Shown: positions 52,339 through 60,203 of the stretch, piece after piece
Numbering within the stretch: the stretch's first letter is position 1
How the letters are laid out: each line of letters opens with the position of its first letter
Assembly (NCBI GenBank): GCA_902706205.1
Contig: CACSKA010000005.1
Coordinates: 62,001-126,000 of the forward strand
Source of the DNA: Chryseobacterium sp. 18061
Lineage (GTDB): Bacteria > Pseudomonadota > Gammaproteobacteria > Enterobacterales > Enterobacteriaceae
Direction of reading: 5' to 3'
Length of the DNA: 64,000 nucleotides
The notes under the pieces: generated by a model
Database searches by the model: none
What the model was told of the DNA's origin: nothing
The model's input: the letters and a program-made list of their open reading frames with translations, nothing else
Translations under genes and position numbers: made by a program

Positions 52339-52809
52339 TTACTCATCTTTAGGAAGGTCGCCGGCAAACCACGCAGCAACCCTCTCTGGATAGCTCAGAG
52401 CAATCTCTTTGGCTTCTGGTGTGCGGCCCATAGCGATTAGCGCTCTCTTATGCGCAGCGTCGCGTAGCAATCCAATGGTCGGATTATCAGTTTCTTCCGC
52501 CCTGATGTACGCAGCATGGAGTTCTGCATCAGAAATATCAGAAGGTTTGTTTATCAATTCCTTCATTTTTCTTGATTGCATTTCGCAAAGGATCGCAGCT
52601 TTCCCTGGCTGCCAGACAAAGCTGATGACAGAAATGGCGGCAACCGTAGCACCAAAGAGAGGAAGGCTACCGTATGAGGCAAAGATCGCTGACCCGAGAA
52701 TGATTTGAGCAAATGTTAAAAGTTTATCCAGGCGGCTGTAGTAAGTCGCTTGCATCATTTCGATGTGGAACGAATAACGAATGTTAAACAGCGTCAATTC
52801 TCGGGTCAT
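52339..52809 (-). CDS. Small two-helix membrane protein in the sieB/rex position
   Basis: 156 residues. Short N-terminal part (YSFHIEMMQATYYSRLDKLL), two membrane helices (FAQIILGSAIFASYGSL and LFGATVAAISVISFVW), then a cytosolic helical domain (CEMQSRKMKELINKPSDISD). The plan resembles SLATT-type proteins, known in phage-defence systems; this is resemblance in layout only. It lies antisense to the pL transcript between pL and the first early gene, where P22/lambda have sieB. GAGGTGAGAC ribosome site. Confidence 0.72.
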   Translation of the reverse strand: MTRELTLFNIRYSFHIEMMQATYYSRLDKLLTFAQIILGSAIFASYGSLPLFGATVAAISVISFVWQPGKAAILCEMQSRKMKELINKPSDISDAELHAAYIRAEETDNPTIGLLRDAAHKRALIAMGRTPEAKEIALSYPERVAAWFAGDLPKDE

Positions 52810-52817
52810 GTCTCACC

Positions 52818-52916
52818 TCATGGTTTTTCAGGTGGTTTCGGTGACGGTGCCGGGCGGTAAGGGACCTGACCATCCGGAGTAGGTTTAGGTAAATCACCAA
52901 ATTGGTTAATAAGCAT
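52818..52916 (-). CDS. Proline-rich micro-protein ahead of the membrane protein
   Basis: 32 residues with GGAGGG four bases before the ATG at 52916, one of the best ribosome sites in the prophage. Sequence starts LINQFGDLPKPTPDG and ends PAPSPKPPEKP. It ends 8 bp before the membrane-protein start, so it may be a leader peptide or a coupled partner. Not recognised. Confidence 0.45.
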   Translation of the reverse strand: MLINQFGDLPKPTPDGQVPYRPAPSPKPPEKP

Positions 52917-53305
52917 TTTACCCTCCATGGGTTTGAATTTGATGGAGTTCTCCACGTGTGAGGTGGAGTTCGTGCGCCGGACACGGGTAAGCATCCGGCA
53001 TTGATAATACCACCGAGCCTGATGTGGTGAAAAGACAGGCGCACAACGTGAAAGCGCACTCCTTCTCATCAGTTATGGGTGGCAGGTGTGAAAACAGTGG
53101 AGTGCGCTCTCAGTTGTGGTAATGCGGCTATGCGCACGCGGCGAGGCCAGTTCATTCAACCATTGAAATGAAGACTTTCTTCGTAGTGTAACGTCGCCAG
53201 CTCTGGCCGGGCTGGCAGGTGGAGGCACCACCGCCACAACAATATTGCTGTGTGTAGTCTTGGCGGTACCCGGACCTTCCTTAGCCAAACCGGAGGAAGA
53301 AGATA
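52917..53305. other. Region without a confident gene, part of the pL leader
   Basis: Several short frames exist on both strands. One on the minus strand (53288 to 53073, 71 residues, rich in Pro, Ser and Thr) could be a gene of the lysogenic unit, but it has no recognisable domain. Composition is GC-rich with dyads (for example GCTCTGGCCGGGCTGGC near 53200). It would be the untranslated leader of the early operon. Confidence 0.35.
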
Positions 53306-53416
53306 ATGTTCTGCCGCGGTATCGCCCTTTTTACACAAGAGACAAGAGCATCTCCGGGCGACGGGCTCATAACCCAATCCACCCGGGCGTTAAGGAAATG
53401 GTCTTCTCACCCATGA
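53306..53416 (+). CDS. Early micro-protein 1
   Basis: 36 residues. GGAGGAAG ribosome site at ideal distance. Sequence FCRGIALFTQETRASPGDG and a basic end. Its stop overlaps the next start as ATGA. Not recognised; support is the ribosome site and the coupling chain to the YfdP-like gene. Confidence 0.42.
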   Translation: MFCRGIALFTQETRASPGDGLITQSTRALRKWSSHP

Positions 53417-53505
53417 CCAGCGCGCAGGTGCTCTTCTCTGTTGTGTATGGAGAAACTTACGGCGGCGGCAGCCGCTTAACCGAGAGGAAACGCTATGAGC
53501 AATGA
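53413..53505 (+). CDS. Early micro-protein 2
   Basis: 30 residues, starting in ATGA overlap with micro-protein 1 and ending in an ATGAGCAATGA overlap with the next gene. Sequence TSAQVLFSVVYGETYGGGSR with a basic end. The same frame is open upstream to 53245, so a longer product starting at a TTG cannot be excluded. Confidence 0.42.
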   Translation: MTSAQVLFSVVYGETYGGGSRLTERKRYEQ

Positions 53506-53866
53506 TCGCATGACTGTAGTGCCCGATTTTCTGGGCGAGCTGGATGCCGGTGTGTTCATGAACAAAATCGCCGCCGCACTTAATACTACCGCGCTGGGCG
53601 TTCTGAATAACGGCAACAAAGGCAAAGTCACCCTGACTTTTGACCTCGATCGCATGAGCAACTCAACTGAAGAGAAGCGCGTGATGATCAAACACAAATT
53701 GCAGTATTCCTGCCCTACTCCGCGCGGGAAAACGTCTGAAGAAGACACCACCGAAACGCCAATGTACGTCAACCGTGGCGGCAAGCTCACCATCCTGCAG
53801 GAAGATCAGGGCAACCTGTTCACCCTTGGCGGGGATCCGGACGCAAAGCTTCGAGCGGCGCAGTAA
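53495..53866 (+). CDS. YfdP-like early protein
   Basis: 123 residues. Beta-rich with GKVTLTFDLDRMSNSTEEKR, RVMIKHKLQYSCPTPRGKTS and RGGKLTILQEDQGNLF. Precedes YfdQ- and YfdR-like genes as in E. coli prophage CPS-53 (yfdP-yfdQ-yfdR). Function unknown; GAGAGG ribosome site. Confidence 0.75.
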   Translation: MSNDRMTVVPDFLGELDAGVFMNKIAAALNTTALGVLNNGNKGKVTLTFDLDRMSNSTEEKRVMIKHKLQYSCPTPRGKTSEEDTTETPMYVNRGGKLTILQEDQGNLFTLGGDPDAKLRAAQ

Positions 53867-53925
53867 GCCGCGATTGATTAACACGCAGTTAAATATTCAT
53901 TCATTTTATTAATAAGGAATTTTTT

Positions 53926-54756
53926 ATGTCCCAGCAATTAGACAGCAGTGCGATCCAGCAAGTTAAAGACCTGGTTCTGTCTGGCTACCATCTTAAAGAC
54001 ATTGACGCTATGGCATGCCCGACCGCGCTGATCCCGGAAGGTACTCGCGTTCAAAGCCTCGAAAATCTGTCTCTGGAGCGCTTCCGCTTCCGTGGCGCCA
54101 TGGATACCACCAGTATTGACGACTTTGTGCGTTACTCTGCTGGCTACGCCAAACCAGAGGAAAAGGCCCGCTGCTTTATTGACGCCGAAAACATGCGGGC
54201 GAGCTCGATCTTCAACATCGGCACCCTGGACAATCCAGGCCATGCAGATAACGTCTCAACTATCCAACTGAAGAAAACAGCACCATTCCGTGCGCTGCTG
54301 GCTATCAACGGCGACCGCCTGAACCAAAAGCAGATTGCCGAATGGCTGGAAGACTGGAGCGATTTCCTGACGGCATTTGATGCAAACGGCGAAACCATGA
54401 GCATTGCGCAGGCTGCGCAGGCAGTACGCCGCGTCAATATCAAACAGGTGTCGGAATCTGCGCACGAAGACGAAGATTTCAGCTGCAAAAAATCCCTTAT
54501 GGAAAGCGTGGAGGCCAGCAGCAAAGACGTTATGCCGGTTGCCTTCGAGTTCAAATGCGTACCGTATGAAGGCCTCACAGAACGTCGTTTCAGCCTGCGC
54601 AACAGCTTGCTGAAAAGTGGTGAACCGATGTTCGTGCTCCGCGTTGTGCAGCTGGAAGCACAGGAAGAGGCCATCGCCAACGAGTTCCGCGATCTGCTGA
54701 TCGAGAAATTCGACGGCAAACCGGTAGAAACCTTTATCGGTAACTTCAAAGCGTAA
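53926..54756 (+). CDS. yfdQ: YfdQ-family (DUF2303) phage protein
   Basis: 276 residues, about the length of YfdQ. Typical segments: MACPTALIPEGTRVQSLENL, DDFVRYSAGYA, ASSIFNIGTLDNPGHADN and EWLEDWSDFL. DUF2303 proteins are common in phage early regions; role unknown. AAGGAA ribosome site. Confidence 0.87.
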   Translation: MSQQLDSSAIQQVKDLVLSGYHLKDIDAMACPTALIPEGTRVQSLENLSLERFRFRGAMDTTSIDDFVRYSAGYAKPEEKARCFIDAENMRASSIFNIGTLDNPGHADNVSTIQLKKTAPFRALLAINGDRLNQKQIAEWLEDWSDFLTAFDANGETMSIAQAAQAVRRVNIKQVSESAHEDEDFSCKKSLMESVEASSKDVMPVAFEFKCVPYEGLTERRFSLRNSLLKSGEPMFVLRVVQLEAQEEAIANEFRDLLIEKFDGKPVETFIGNFKA

Positions 54757-54769
54757 TTGCTCTGCCTTA

Positions 54770-54793
54770 ATTGCCCTGCGCGCCGGGGCAATT
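54770..54793. repeat. Hairpin between yfdQ- and yfdR-like genes
   Basis: AATTGCCC and GGGCAATT form a perfect 8-bp stem around TGCGCGCC-G. No T-run follows. May be a processing signal or weak terminator. Confidence 0.45.
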
Positions 54794-54887
54794 AGTGAAG
54801 CGTAATTCCATTATTTATCGCCATCTGGCGAGGGATTCGTACAGTCAAAATTCAGCGCGGTGCAGCGCGTAATATGGAGAATCACAG

Positions 54888-55424
54888 ATGAGTTTTATCC
54901 AGACACTATCGGGCAAGAAGTTTAATTTCATCAACCCCACGGCCAATGACGTTGATATTGAAGATATCGCGACTGCCCTTTCAAACATCTGTCGTTTCAC
55001 TGGCCATCTTCCTGAGTTTTACAGCGTTGCCGAGCATTCTGTGCTGGCAAGCCTCATTGTGCCTCCGGAATTTGCTTTCGAAGCGCTGATGCACGACGCG
55101 GCAGAAGCCTACTGTCAGGACGTTCCTGCCCCACTTAAGGCCCTGCTCCCAGATTATCGCCGGATCGAAGCGCGCGTTGACGGCCTTATTAGGTCCGTAT
55201 TCGACCTGCCAGCGGAAATGTCACCGGTTGTGAAATATGCAGACCTTACGATGCTGGCGACAGAACGCCGTGATCTGGATATTGATGATGGAACAGAGTG
55301 GCCGTGCCTGAAAGGGATTCCCACCAGCGACATTATCCAGATCGTTCCCCTTCGTCCCGGCCAGGCGTACGGCAAGTTTATGGCTCGTTTCAACGAGCTG
55401 ATGGAGATCCGTAAATGCGCATGA
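54888..55424 (+). CDS. yfdR: YfdR-like HD-domain 5'-deoxynucleotidase
   Basis: 178 residues, same as E. coli YfdR. HD metal-binding signs: His in VAEHSVLAS, His-Asp in EALMHDAAEAY, and Asp in VKYADLTMLATERRDL. Likely hydrolyses deoxynucleoside monophosphates and thus alters nucleotide pools during infection. Overlaps the next gene by 10 bp. Confidence 0.9.
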   Translation: MSFIQTLSGKKFNFINPTANDVDIEDIATALSNICRFTGHLPEFYSVAEHSVLASLIVPPEFAFEALMHDAAEAYCQDVPAPLKALLPDYRRIEARVDGLIRSVFDLPAEMSPVVKYADLTMLATERRDLDIDDGTEWPCLKGIPTSDIIQIVPLRPGQAYGKFMARFNELMEIRKCA

Positions 55425-55768
55425 ATAAAGCCGAGTTAATAACATCGCTGCGCCTGGCTGCCAAATATCTCCCTGCAACTACTGCAACGTTATTGAATGA
55501 AGCAGCAACCAGGCTGGATGTCACCAGTGCTGCGTTAAGCGAGTCTTTGGAGCAATGCAGCGCGCTGGCGGCGGAAAATGCGGGGCTGAAGGAAATTATC
55601 GAGCAGCACGCTGGTTGTGTTGCTGTATGCCCTAATTGCTCGCATGAAGAGCCAAGCGAAACTGACGATATCGTTGCGCTTTACCGATCCATGGAAACTC
55701 CAGCCACCGACGCTTACCAGGAAGGCTGGGTAAATGGCGATAAGAGCGTGGAGGATGCACCGGAATGA
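55415..55768 (+). CDS. Small Ea22/YfdS-like early protein
   Basis: 117 residues. Helical N-terminus (AELITSLRLAAKYLPATTAT), central coiled coil, a Cys pair (VAVCPNCSHEE), and an Ea22-type tail TDAYQEGWVNGDKSVEDA. It follows yfdR as yfdS does in CPS-53. Role unknown. Confidence 0.72.
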   Translation: MRMNKAELITSLRLAAKYLPATTATLLNEAATRLDVTSAALSESLEQCSALAAENAGLKEIIEQHAGCVAVCPNCSHEEPSETDDIVALYRSMETPATDAYQEGWVNGDKSVEDAPE

Positions 55769-56301
55769 CGGAGACGAATAAGCAGGAGTTACGCGCAGAG
55801 TTATCGAACCACGCTATCGGAAGTAATGCTCATTTACGGAAGTTAGCGCTGGCGCTGCTGGATGAGCTGGAAGCCAAAGATAAGCGCATCGCCAATCCAG
55901 ACCAATGGACGCGCGACATTGAAGAAACTCTGCTTGCGGCGACAGACCGTAACACCGAATTGGAGCGGCGCATCGCTGAACTGGAAAATGATGAAGTACG
56001 CCAGCGCCTCGCCAATGCAGAGCACCAGCTGCACATGGCAGAACTGGCGAAGCACAACCTCAGAGCCAACCGTAAGGCGCAGTTCCGCAAGCGCAAAGTT
56101 GCTGAGCTCCGAGTCGCTGAGCTGGAGGCCAGAACGCTAACCGTGAAGTTGCCACAGGGCTACGTCATCCGCCCTGGGCACCCGATTAACGATAGCAAGC
56201 GCGGAGTGATGATTCCGAAGGATGGCGGAGAATGGTTGTCTCGCATCGATGTTGAAATCGCCATCCGCGCCGCTGGCATAGCACTGGATACGGGGGAGTG
56301 A
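55765..56301 (+). CDS. Ea22-like coiled-coil early protein
   Basis: 178 residues. Starts TNKQELRAELSNHAIGSNAH; a long coiled coil follows (ERRIAELENDEVRQRLANAE to RKRKVAELRVAELEA); the end is a phage module (YVIRPGHPINDSKRGVMIPK). Ead/Ea22-like proteins are common before excisionase in lambdoid phages. ATGA overlap with the previous gene. Confidence 0.78.
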   Translation: MTETNKQELRAELSNHAIGSNAHLRKLALALLDELEAKDKRIANPDQWTRDIEETLLAATDRNTELERRIAELENDEVRQRLANAEHQLHMAELAKHNLRANRKAQFRKRKVAELRVAELEARTLTVKLPQGYVIRPGHPINDSKRGVMIPKDGGEWLSRIDVEIAIRAAGIALDTGE

Positions 56302-56492
56302 TGGACGCACAAATTTCAATTGTTCGCCCCGGTTCGACCGATGACAAAGAAATCAGGGTGATTATTAGAATTGCGATGGGCAAGACAATCACAGCAATTA
56401 TGACACCTGAAAACCTTGCCTTGGCCCTGACAGGCAAATCAGACCTCCCTGCGGAGTTAAAGCTCCGCAACATCAACCTTGAGGTTAAATAA
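56301..56492 (+). CDS. Small early protein of 63 residues
   Basis: ATG at 56301 overlaps the previous stop (GTGATG); GGGGGAG ribosome site. Beta-rich with DDKEIRVIIRIAMGKTITAI and a short helix (PENLALALTG). Not recognised. Confidence 0.68.
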   Translation: MDAQISIVRPGSTDDKEIRVIIRIAMGKTITAIMTPENLALALTGKSDLPAELKLRNINLEVK

Positions 56493-56495
56493 GTC

Positions 56496-57566
56496 ATGAC
56501 CAATAACAACCTGACTGAGTGCCAGTTAGAGCGAATCATTGAATGCGCGGATGAAGTACTTTCCGCGCTGGCTGGCACAAACGAGGATGTTCACAGAGAC
56601 GACAGCACTAAGATGTGCCGACTCTGGGATGATCTGAATGATAGGCACGCACCGCCAGAAGTGGTCCGGACAATGGCCCGCGCGCTTCAGGAATACCGGA
56701 AAGCCCCGAAAGTATCGTTCTATCGTGATGGCATTGAAGCCGCAGCTAAATGGGTAGACCAACTGCGCGAGTCATACGACAACGAATACGGGTATCACGA
56801 TCCCGACACAGGCACTTTCGAGTTCGGTAATGATGCCCAGCGCGAATATTCAGACACGCTCGTTGATGTGGCGGGGGGAATCCGGGCGTTACACCCTAAC
56901 ACTACCCCACAGCCAGCCCCAGCAGTAGAGGCGGTGCCGGTAGTGCCGGAGAAGGCTGTTGTTGGTGAAATGCCATTTCTGGGCACCAAGGAGCCGGCAT
57001 ACGTGAACGGCTGGAACGCCTGCCGAGCCGCCATGCAGCAACCTGTAAGTAATCGTGATGAGTTGCCAGAAGAAACTGGCTCATTGCTGCAGTTACGCAA
57101 TCTCATTCGCCAGCGCCATGCTGAGTGGTCACAGGCCACGTTCGGCGATGTTGGTCCTGTTGGCCCGCTCAAGCACCTATCGAAAGAAGCGCTTGAGGCC
57201 GCAGCCGAACCAGGCGACCTGAGTGAGTGGGCTGATATGCAGTTTCTGTTGTGGGACGCACAGCGCCGCGCCGGTCTCAGCGATGGTGAAATCACTGCAG
57301 CGATGGAAGAAAAGCTGAAGGTGAATATGGCGCGCCACTGGCCAGAGCCGAAAGAAGGCGAACCGCGACTGCATATCAAAGAGGCTGGCAACTCTCCGGT
57401 AATTCCGGATGGTTGGATTATGGTTCCGAAGGAGCCAACACCAGAGATGCGTGAAGCGTTTCATATCGCAAATGAAGAGGCTGAGTCTGGGCGTCATGGA
57501 GTGTGGAGCCCAGACCATCAATGGCAGGCCATGCTCGCAGCAGCACCGCAGCAGGAGGAAATTTAA
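56496..57566 (+). CDS. Ea22-like protein with DUF550 (dATP/dGTP pyrophosphohydrolase-type) domain
   Basis: 356 residues. N-terminal helical part and linker, an Ea22-type segment (KEPAYVNGWNACRAAMQQP), then a MazG-like domain at about 190-290 with RNLIRQRHAEWSQATFG, LSKEALEAA and EWADMQFLLWDAQRRAG (acidic metal ligands), and a final WIMVPKEPTPEM repeat. DUF550 enzymes are thought to hydrolyse purine deoxynucleotides. Activity is inferred from the domain. Confidence 0.82.
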   Translation: MTNNNLTECQLERIIECADEVLSALAGTNEDVHRDDSTKMCRLWDDLNDRHAPPEVVRTMARALQEYRKAPKVSFYRDGIEAAAKWVDQLRESYDNEYGYHDPDTGTFEFGNDAQREYSDTLVDVAGGIRALHPNTTPQPAPAVEAVPVVPEKAVVGEMPFLGTKEPAYVNGWNACRAAMQQPVSNRDELPEETGSLLQLRNLIRQRHAEWSQATFGDVGPVGPLKHLSKEALEAAAEPGDLSEWADMQFLLWDAQRRAGLSDGEITAAMEEKLKVNMARHWPEPKEGEPRLHIKEAGNSPVIPDGWIMVPKEPTPEMREAFHIANEEAESGRHGVWSPDHQWQAMLAAAPQQEEI

Positions 57567-57567
57567 C

Positions 57568-58137
57568 GTGAAACACTTAATGATTGACCTTGAAACTATG
57601 GGTACCAAGCCATCAGCACCAATCGTCGCCATCGGTGCGGTGTTCTTTGAACCGCAGACCGGCGAACTGGGAGCTGAGTTCTATACCGCGGTGAATCTGT
57701 CCAGCGACATGGATCTTGGTGCCGCTCCCGACGGTGACACTATTCAGTGGTGGTTGAAGCAGTCGGCCGAAGCCCGTGCGGCGATATGCACTGACTATAC
57801 GCTTCCTATCGCCGACGCACTTTTCGAATTGAGTGCATTCATCAGCCGTAACTCTGAGAATCCGCGCTATTTGAAAGTCTGGGGTAACGGTGCCAGTTTT
57901 GACAACGTGATCCTACGAACAGCCTACGAACGCACCGGCCATATCTGCCCATGGCAATTCTGGAACGATAGCGATGTTCGCACGATTGTTTTACTCGGTC
58001 GCCAGATGGGTTTCGATCCTAAGCGAGATATGCCTTTTGATGGAGTCGCCCATAATGCCCTGGCCGATGCCCGTCACCAGGTAAAATATGTTTCAGCTAT
58101 CTGGCAGCGGTTGCTGCCGATCAGCAACGAAGAGTAA
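57568..58137 (+). CDS. Phage 3'-5' exonuclease (DnaQ/RNase T-like)
   Basis: 189 residues. Exo I motif DLETMG near the N-terminus, Exo II region with WGNGASFDNVILRTAYERTG, and Exo III HNALADARHQ. DEDDh fold of the Rv2179c/phage exonuclease type. The start is GTG at 57568 behind GCAGGAGG; a longer upstream frame has no ribosome site and would overlap the previous gene. Replaces lambda exo in position. Confidence 0.9.
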   Translation: MKHLMIDLETMGTKPSAPIVAIGAVFFEPQTGELGAEFYTAVNLSSDMDLGAAPDGDTIQWWLKQSAEARAAICTDYTLPIADALFELSAFISRNSENPRYLKVWGNGASFDNVILRTAYERTGHICPWQFWNDSDVRTIVLLGRQMGFDPKRDMPFDGVAHNALADARHQVKYVSAIWQRLLPISNEE

Positions 58138-58176
58138 ACCTAATGGCCCGGGTGCAGCCGGGCAATGGAGAAATAT

Positions 58177-58383
58177 ATGCTGAGCCTCGATTGTGTTCCC
58201 ATCTCAACTTATTGCAAAGAGACAGGCGAAACCTCTGAAGCTATCAACAAGCGCTTACAGCGTGGTGTGTGGCGTGAAGGGGTTCAAGTGCTAAAGGTCG
58301 AAGGCGTTAAGGAAAGATGGATTGATCTTAGTGAGGTTGCAAAATGGGCACGACAGAATCGCCTAAACTCCCACGCGGCGTAA
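58177..58383 (+). CDS. xis: Excisionase
   Basis: 68 residues. Winged-helix excisionase pattern: VPISTYCKETGETSEAINKR, LQRGVWREGVQVLKVEGVKE and a final helix. The ATG at 58177 has GGAG at the right distance, better than one four codons upstream. It overlaps the integrase gene by 40 bp. Directs integrase toward excision. Confidence 0.87.
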   Translation: MLSLDCVPISTYCKETGETSEAINKRLQRGVWREGVQVLKVEGVKERWIDLSEVAKWARQNRLNSHAA

Positions 58384-59522
58384 CCATCAGGAAGCACAGC
58401 AGCGGAGAAACAATCAATATCACGTTCACGTACAGAGGGGTTAAGTGCCGGGAACCGTTATCCAACCTGGAAGTGAACAATAAAAATATCAAATACGCCG
58501 AGAGGACTCTCGGCGAAATCCACAATAAAGTGGAGCGCGGAACGTTTGTCTATGCAGAATATTTCCCTCGTTCCGCCCGGTTGAAAATTTTCGGGAATGC
58601 TGCGACGGGGAAAACCGTAAAAATGTACCTCGATGACTACCTAAAAATCTGCGAGGTGCGGAATCTGTCGCCATCCACAATCGACGGCTATAAAAAATGT
58701 CGGAACGCTCTGGCTTCATTACATGTTTTCCCGGCCAGTGAATTAACACCTGCCGCATTGAAAAACTGGATCCAGGGCCAGAAGACAACGTTGAAAACCA
58801 TTCGTAACCATCTCTCGTTTTTACGGTCATCTCTTGATGAAGCTGTTACCGATGGAGTTCTGCAAATCAATCCAGTTTCACTCGTTACGGCTTCGCGATA
58901 CAAAAGCATCAAAACTGAAGAAGAAAGCAGCTACGTTGTCGACCCTCTATCCCCAGCAGAAGTTGAAGCATTATTAATTTCCACCGGCAATAAACAGTGG
59001 GAAAATTTATTCAGGTTTGCAATCCACACCGGTCTACGTAGCTCTGAATTATGTTCACTTCGCTGGAAGGATATCGACTTCATTGAGAAGACCGCGCATG
59101 TCCAAAGCGCAAGCGTGTCCGGAGTGACTAAAGGCACCAAAACGAAAGCGGGTACGCGAAAGGTTGAGCTCACTGAAGAGGCCATGTATGCCCTTAATCA
59201 CCAAAAGCCATTCACATTCATGAAAGACGCAACCGTGTTTGAGGATCCCAAAACAAATAAACCTTGGGCTAACGCTGATGCTATCAGGAAAAAGGCCTGG
59301 GTACCGTCTTTGCGAAAAGCGGGGATTAGATATCGTAACCCTTATCAGACAAGGCATACGTTCGCCACCCGGCTTATAAGTTTTGGTGTAAACCTCTTTT
59401 GGCTGGCAGCACAGATGGGCCACAAAGGACCGGAAATGCTTTTTAGGCACTATGGCCGCTATCTTAAAGAATATGCTGGCAACACTGAGAGAAAACCAGA
59501 GAAGGTCAGCGGTAGGAATTGA
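58344..59522 (+). CDS. int: Tyrosine integrase, ssrA-specific
   Basis: 392 residues. N-terminal arm-binding domain (RGVTIRKHSSGETINITFTY, DUF3596 type), core-binding domain (about 90-180) and catalytic domain with Arg near 232 (HTGLRSSELCSL), RHTFATRL near 337, GH in QMGHKGPEMLF and nucleophile Tyr near 370 (HYGRYLKEY). It lies 73 bp from attR in the common int-att order. The attachment site is the ssrA 3' end. Confidence 0.94.
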   Translation: MGTTESPKLPRGVTIRKHSSGETINITFTYRGVKCREPLSNLEVNNKNIKYAERTLGEIHNKVERGTFVYAEYFPRSARLKIFGNAATGKTVKMYLDDYLKICEVRNLSPSTIDGYKKCRNALASLHVFPASELTPAALKNWIQGQKTTLKTIRNHLSFLRSSLDEAVTDGVLQINPVSLVTASRYKSIKTEEESSYVVDPLSPAEVEALLISTGNKQWENLFRFAIHTGLRSSELCSLRWKDIDFIEKTAHVQSASVSGVTKGTKTKAGTRKVELTEEAMYALNHQKPFTFMKDATVFEDPKTNKPWANADAIRKKAWVPSLRKAGIRYRNPYQTRHTFATRLISFGVNLFWLAAQMGHKGPEMLFRHYGRYLKEYAGNTERKPEKVSGRN

Positions 59523-59532
59523 AAAGAGCCGT

Positions 59533-59543
59533 AAAGGAGCCGC
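59533..59543 (+). repeat. Possible integrase arm-type repeat, right copy
   Basis: AAAGGAGCCGC, same as 14238-14248; lies between int and attR. Confidence 0.3.
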
Positions 59544-59594
59544 AGCAATAAAAAATCATTTTAAAGCACGATGATTCAGTATGTTAGAGAAAAA

Positions 59595-59626
59595 CGGACA
59601 CGGGTTCAAATCCCCCCAGCCCACCA
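59595..59626 (+). repeat. attR of the ssrA prophage
   Basis: CGGAC, then the 19-bp core at 59602-59620, then CCACCA. One T of the ssrA 3' end (CTCCACCA) is missing here, so this copy would not form a full acceptor stem. Confidence 0.92.
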
Positions 59627-59668
59627 AAATTCTCCATCAATGGTTACCAGAGCCACTTGATGAAGTCG

Positions 59669-59703
59669 AAAGCCCGCATAGCGAAAGTTATGCGGGCTTT
59701 TTT
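59669..59703 (+). terminator. Orphan terminator, probably the original ssrA terminator
   Basis: AAAGCCCGCATA and TATGCGGGCTTT form a 12-bp stem with T-run. It starts 43 bp after attR. The sequence just before it (CCAAAATTCTCCATC, ATGAAGTC) matches the region after ssrA in E. coli as I remember it. Confidence 0.85.
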
Positions 59704-59888
59704 GTGCCTGGAAAATTCTCCGAAAACATCCGGGTCGTTCCCGCGAACATTGGTGTGCTTACACCAGGATTTCTGGCCACTTCGTTCTGTCACCGGTGCA
59801 ATACCTGCATAGTTTTAAATTTCTTCAGCGTTGTTAAACCGGTCACGGCTATCCCCTCAATGCTGCAAGAATTCGCGGGCCATGATCG

Positions 59889-60203
59889 TCAATGCTCGAT
59901 AATCATCCCGGCGGCAATGATCGTTAACACGCACACCGTAATGGCGACGTACAGGTAATCTCTGTCGCGCAAAAAGAGTATCGCCATCATCGCCACCCGG
60001 GTCACCGGCAGCAGAATGAAGACAGCCACGCCAGCTTTTACCAGACGGTACCCACTAAGCAGAGGGAACAACGCAACGGAAGGTTCAAGCGCAGTAATGA
60101 TCATTCCCGCTGCAATTAATGTACACGCTAGCCATGTCCCATATTCCAGCAGTACCGCAAGCAGGGGTTCTTGCGGCTTCCTGTTTTCGATTGTCGGTTT
60201 CAT
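59889..60203 (-). CDS. DUF1634 membrane protein
   Basis: 104 residues with three hydrophobic helices (YGTWLACTLIAAGMIITAL, AGVAVFILLPVTRVAMMAIL, YVAITVCVLTIIAAGMII). DUF1634 proteins are typically encoded with TSUP permeases and are probably their partner. ATGA overlap with the permease gene upstream. Confidence 0.85.
   Translation of the reverse strand: MKPTIENRKPQEPLLAVLLEYGTWLACTLIAAGMIITALEPSVALFPLLSGYRLVKAGVAVFILLPVTRVAMMAILFLRDRDYLYVAITVCVLTIIAAGMIIEH

Noticed and set aside
59581..59958. A 125-codon plus-strand frame across attR and the orphan terminator
   Set aside because: It runs through a tRNA-like attachment site and a strong terminator and has no ribosome site or protein pattern.
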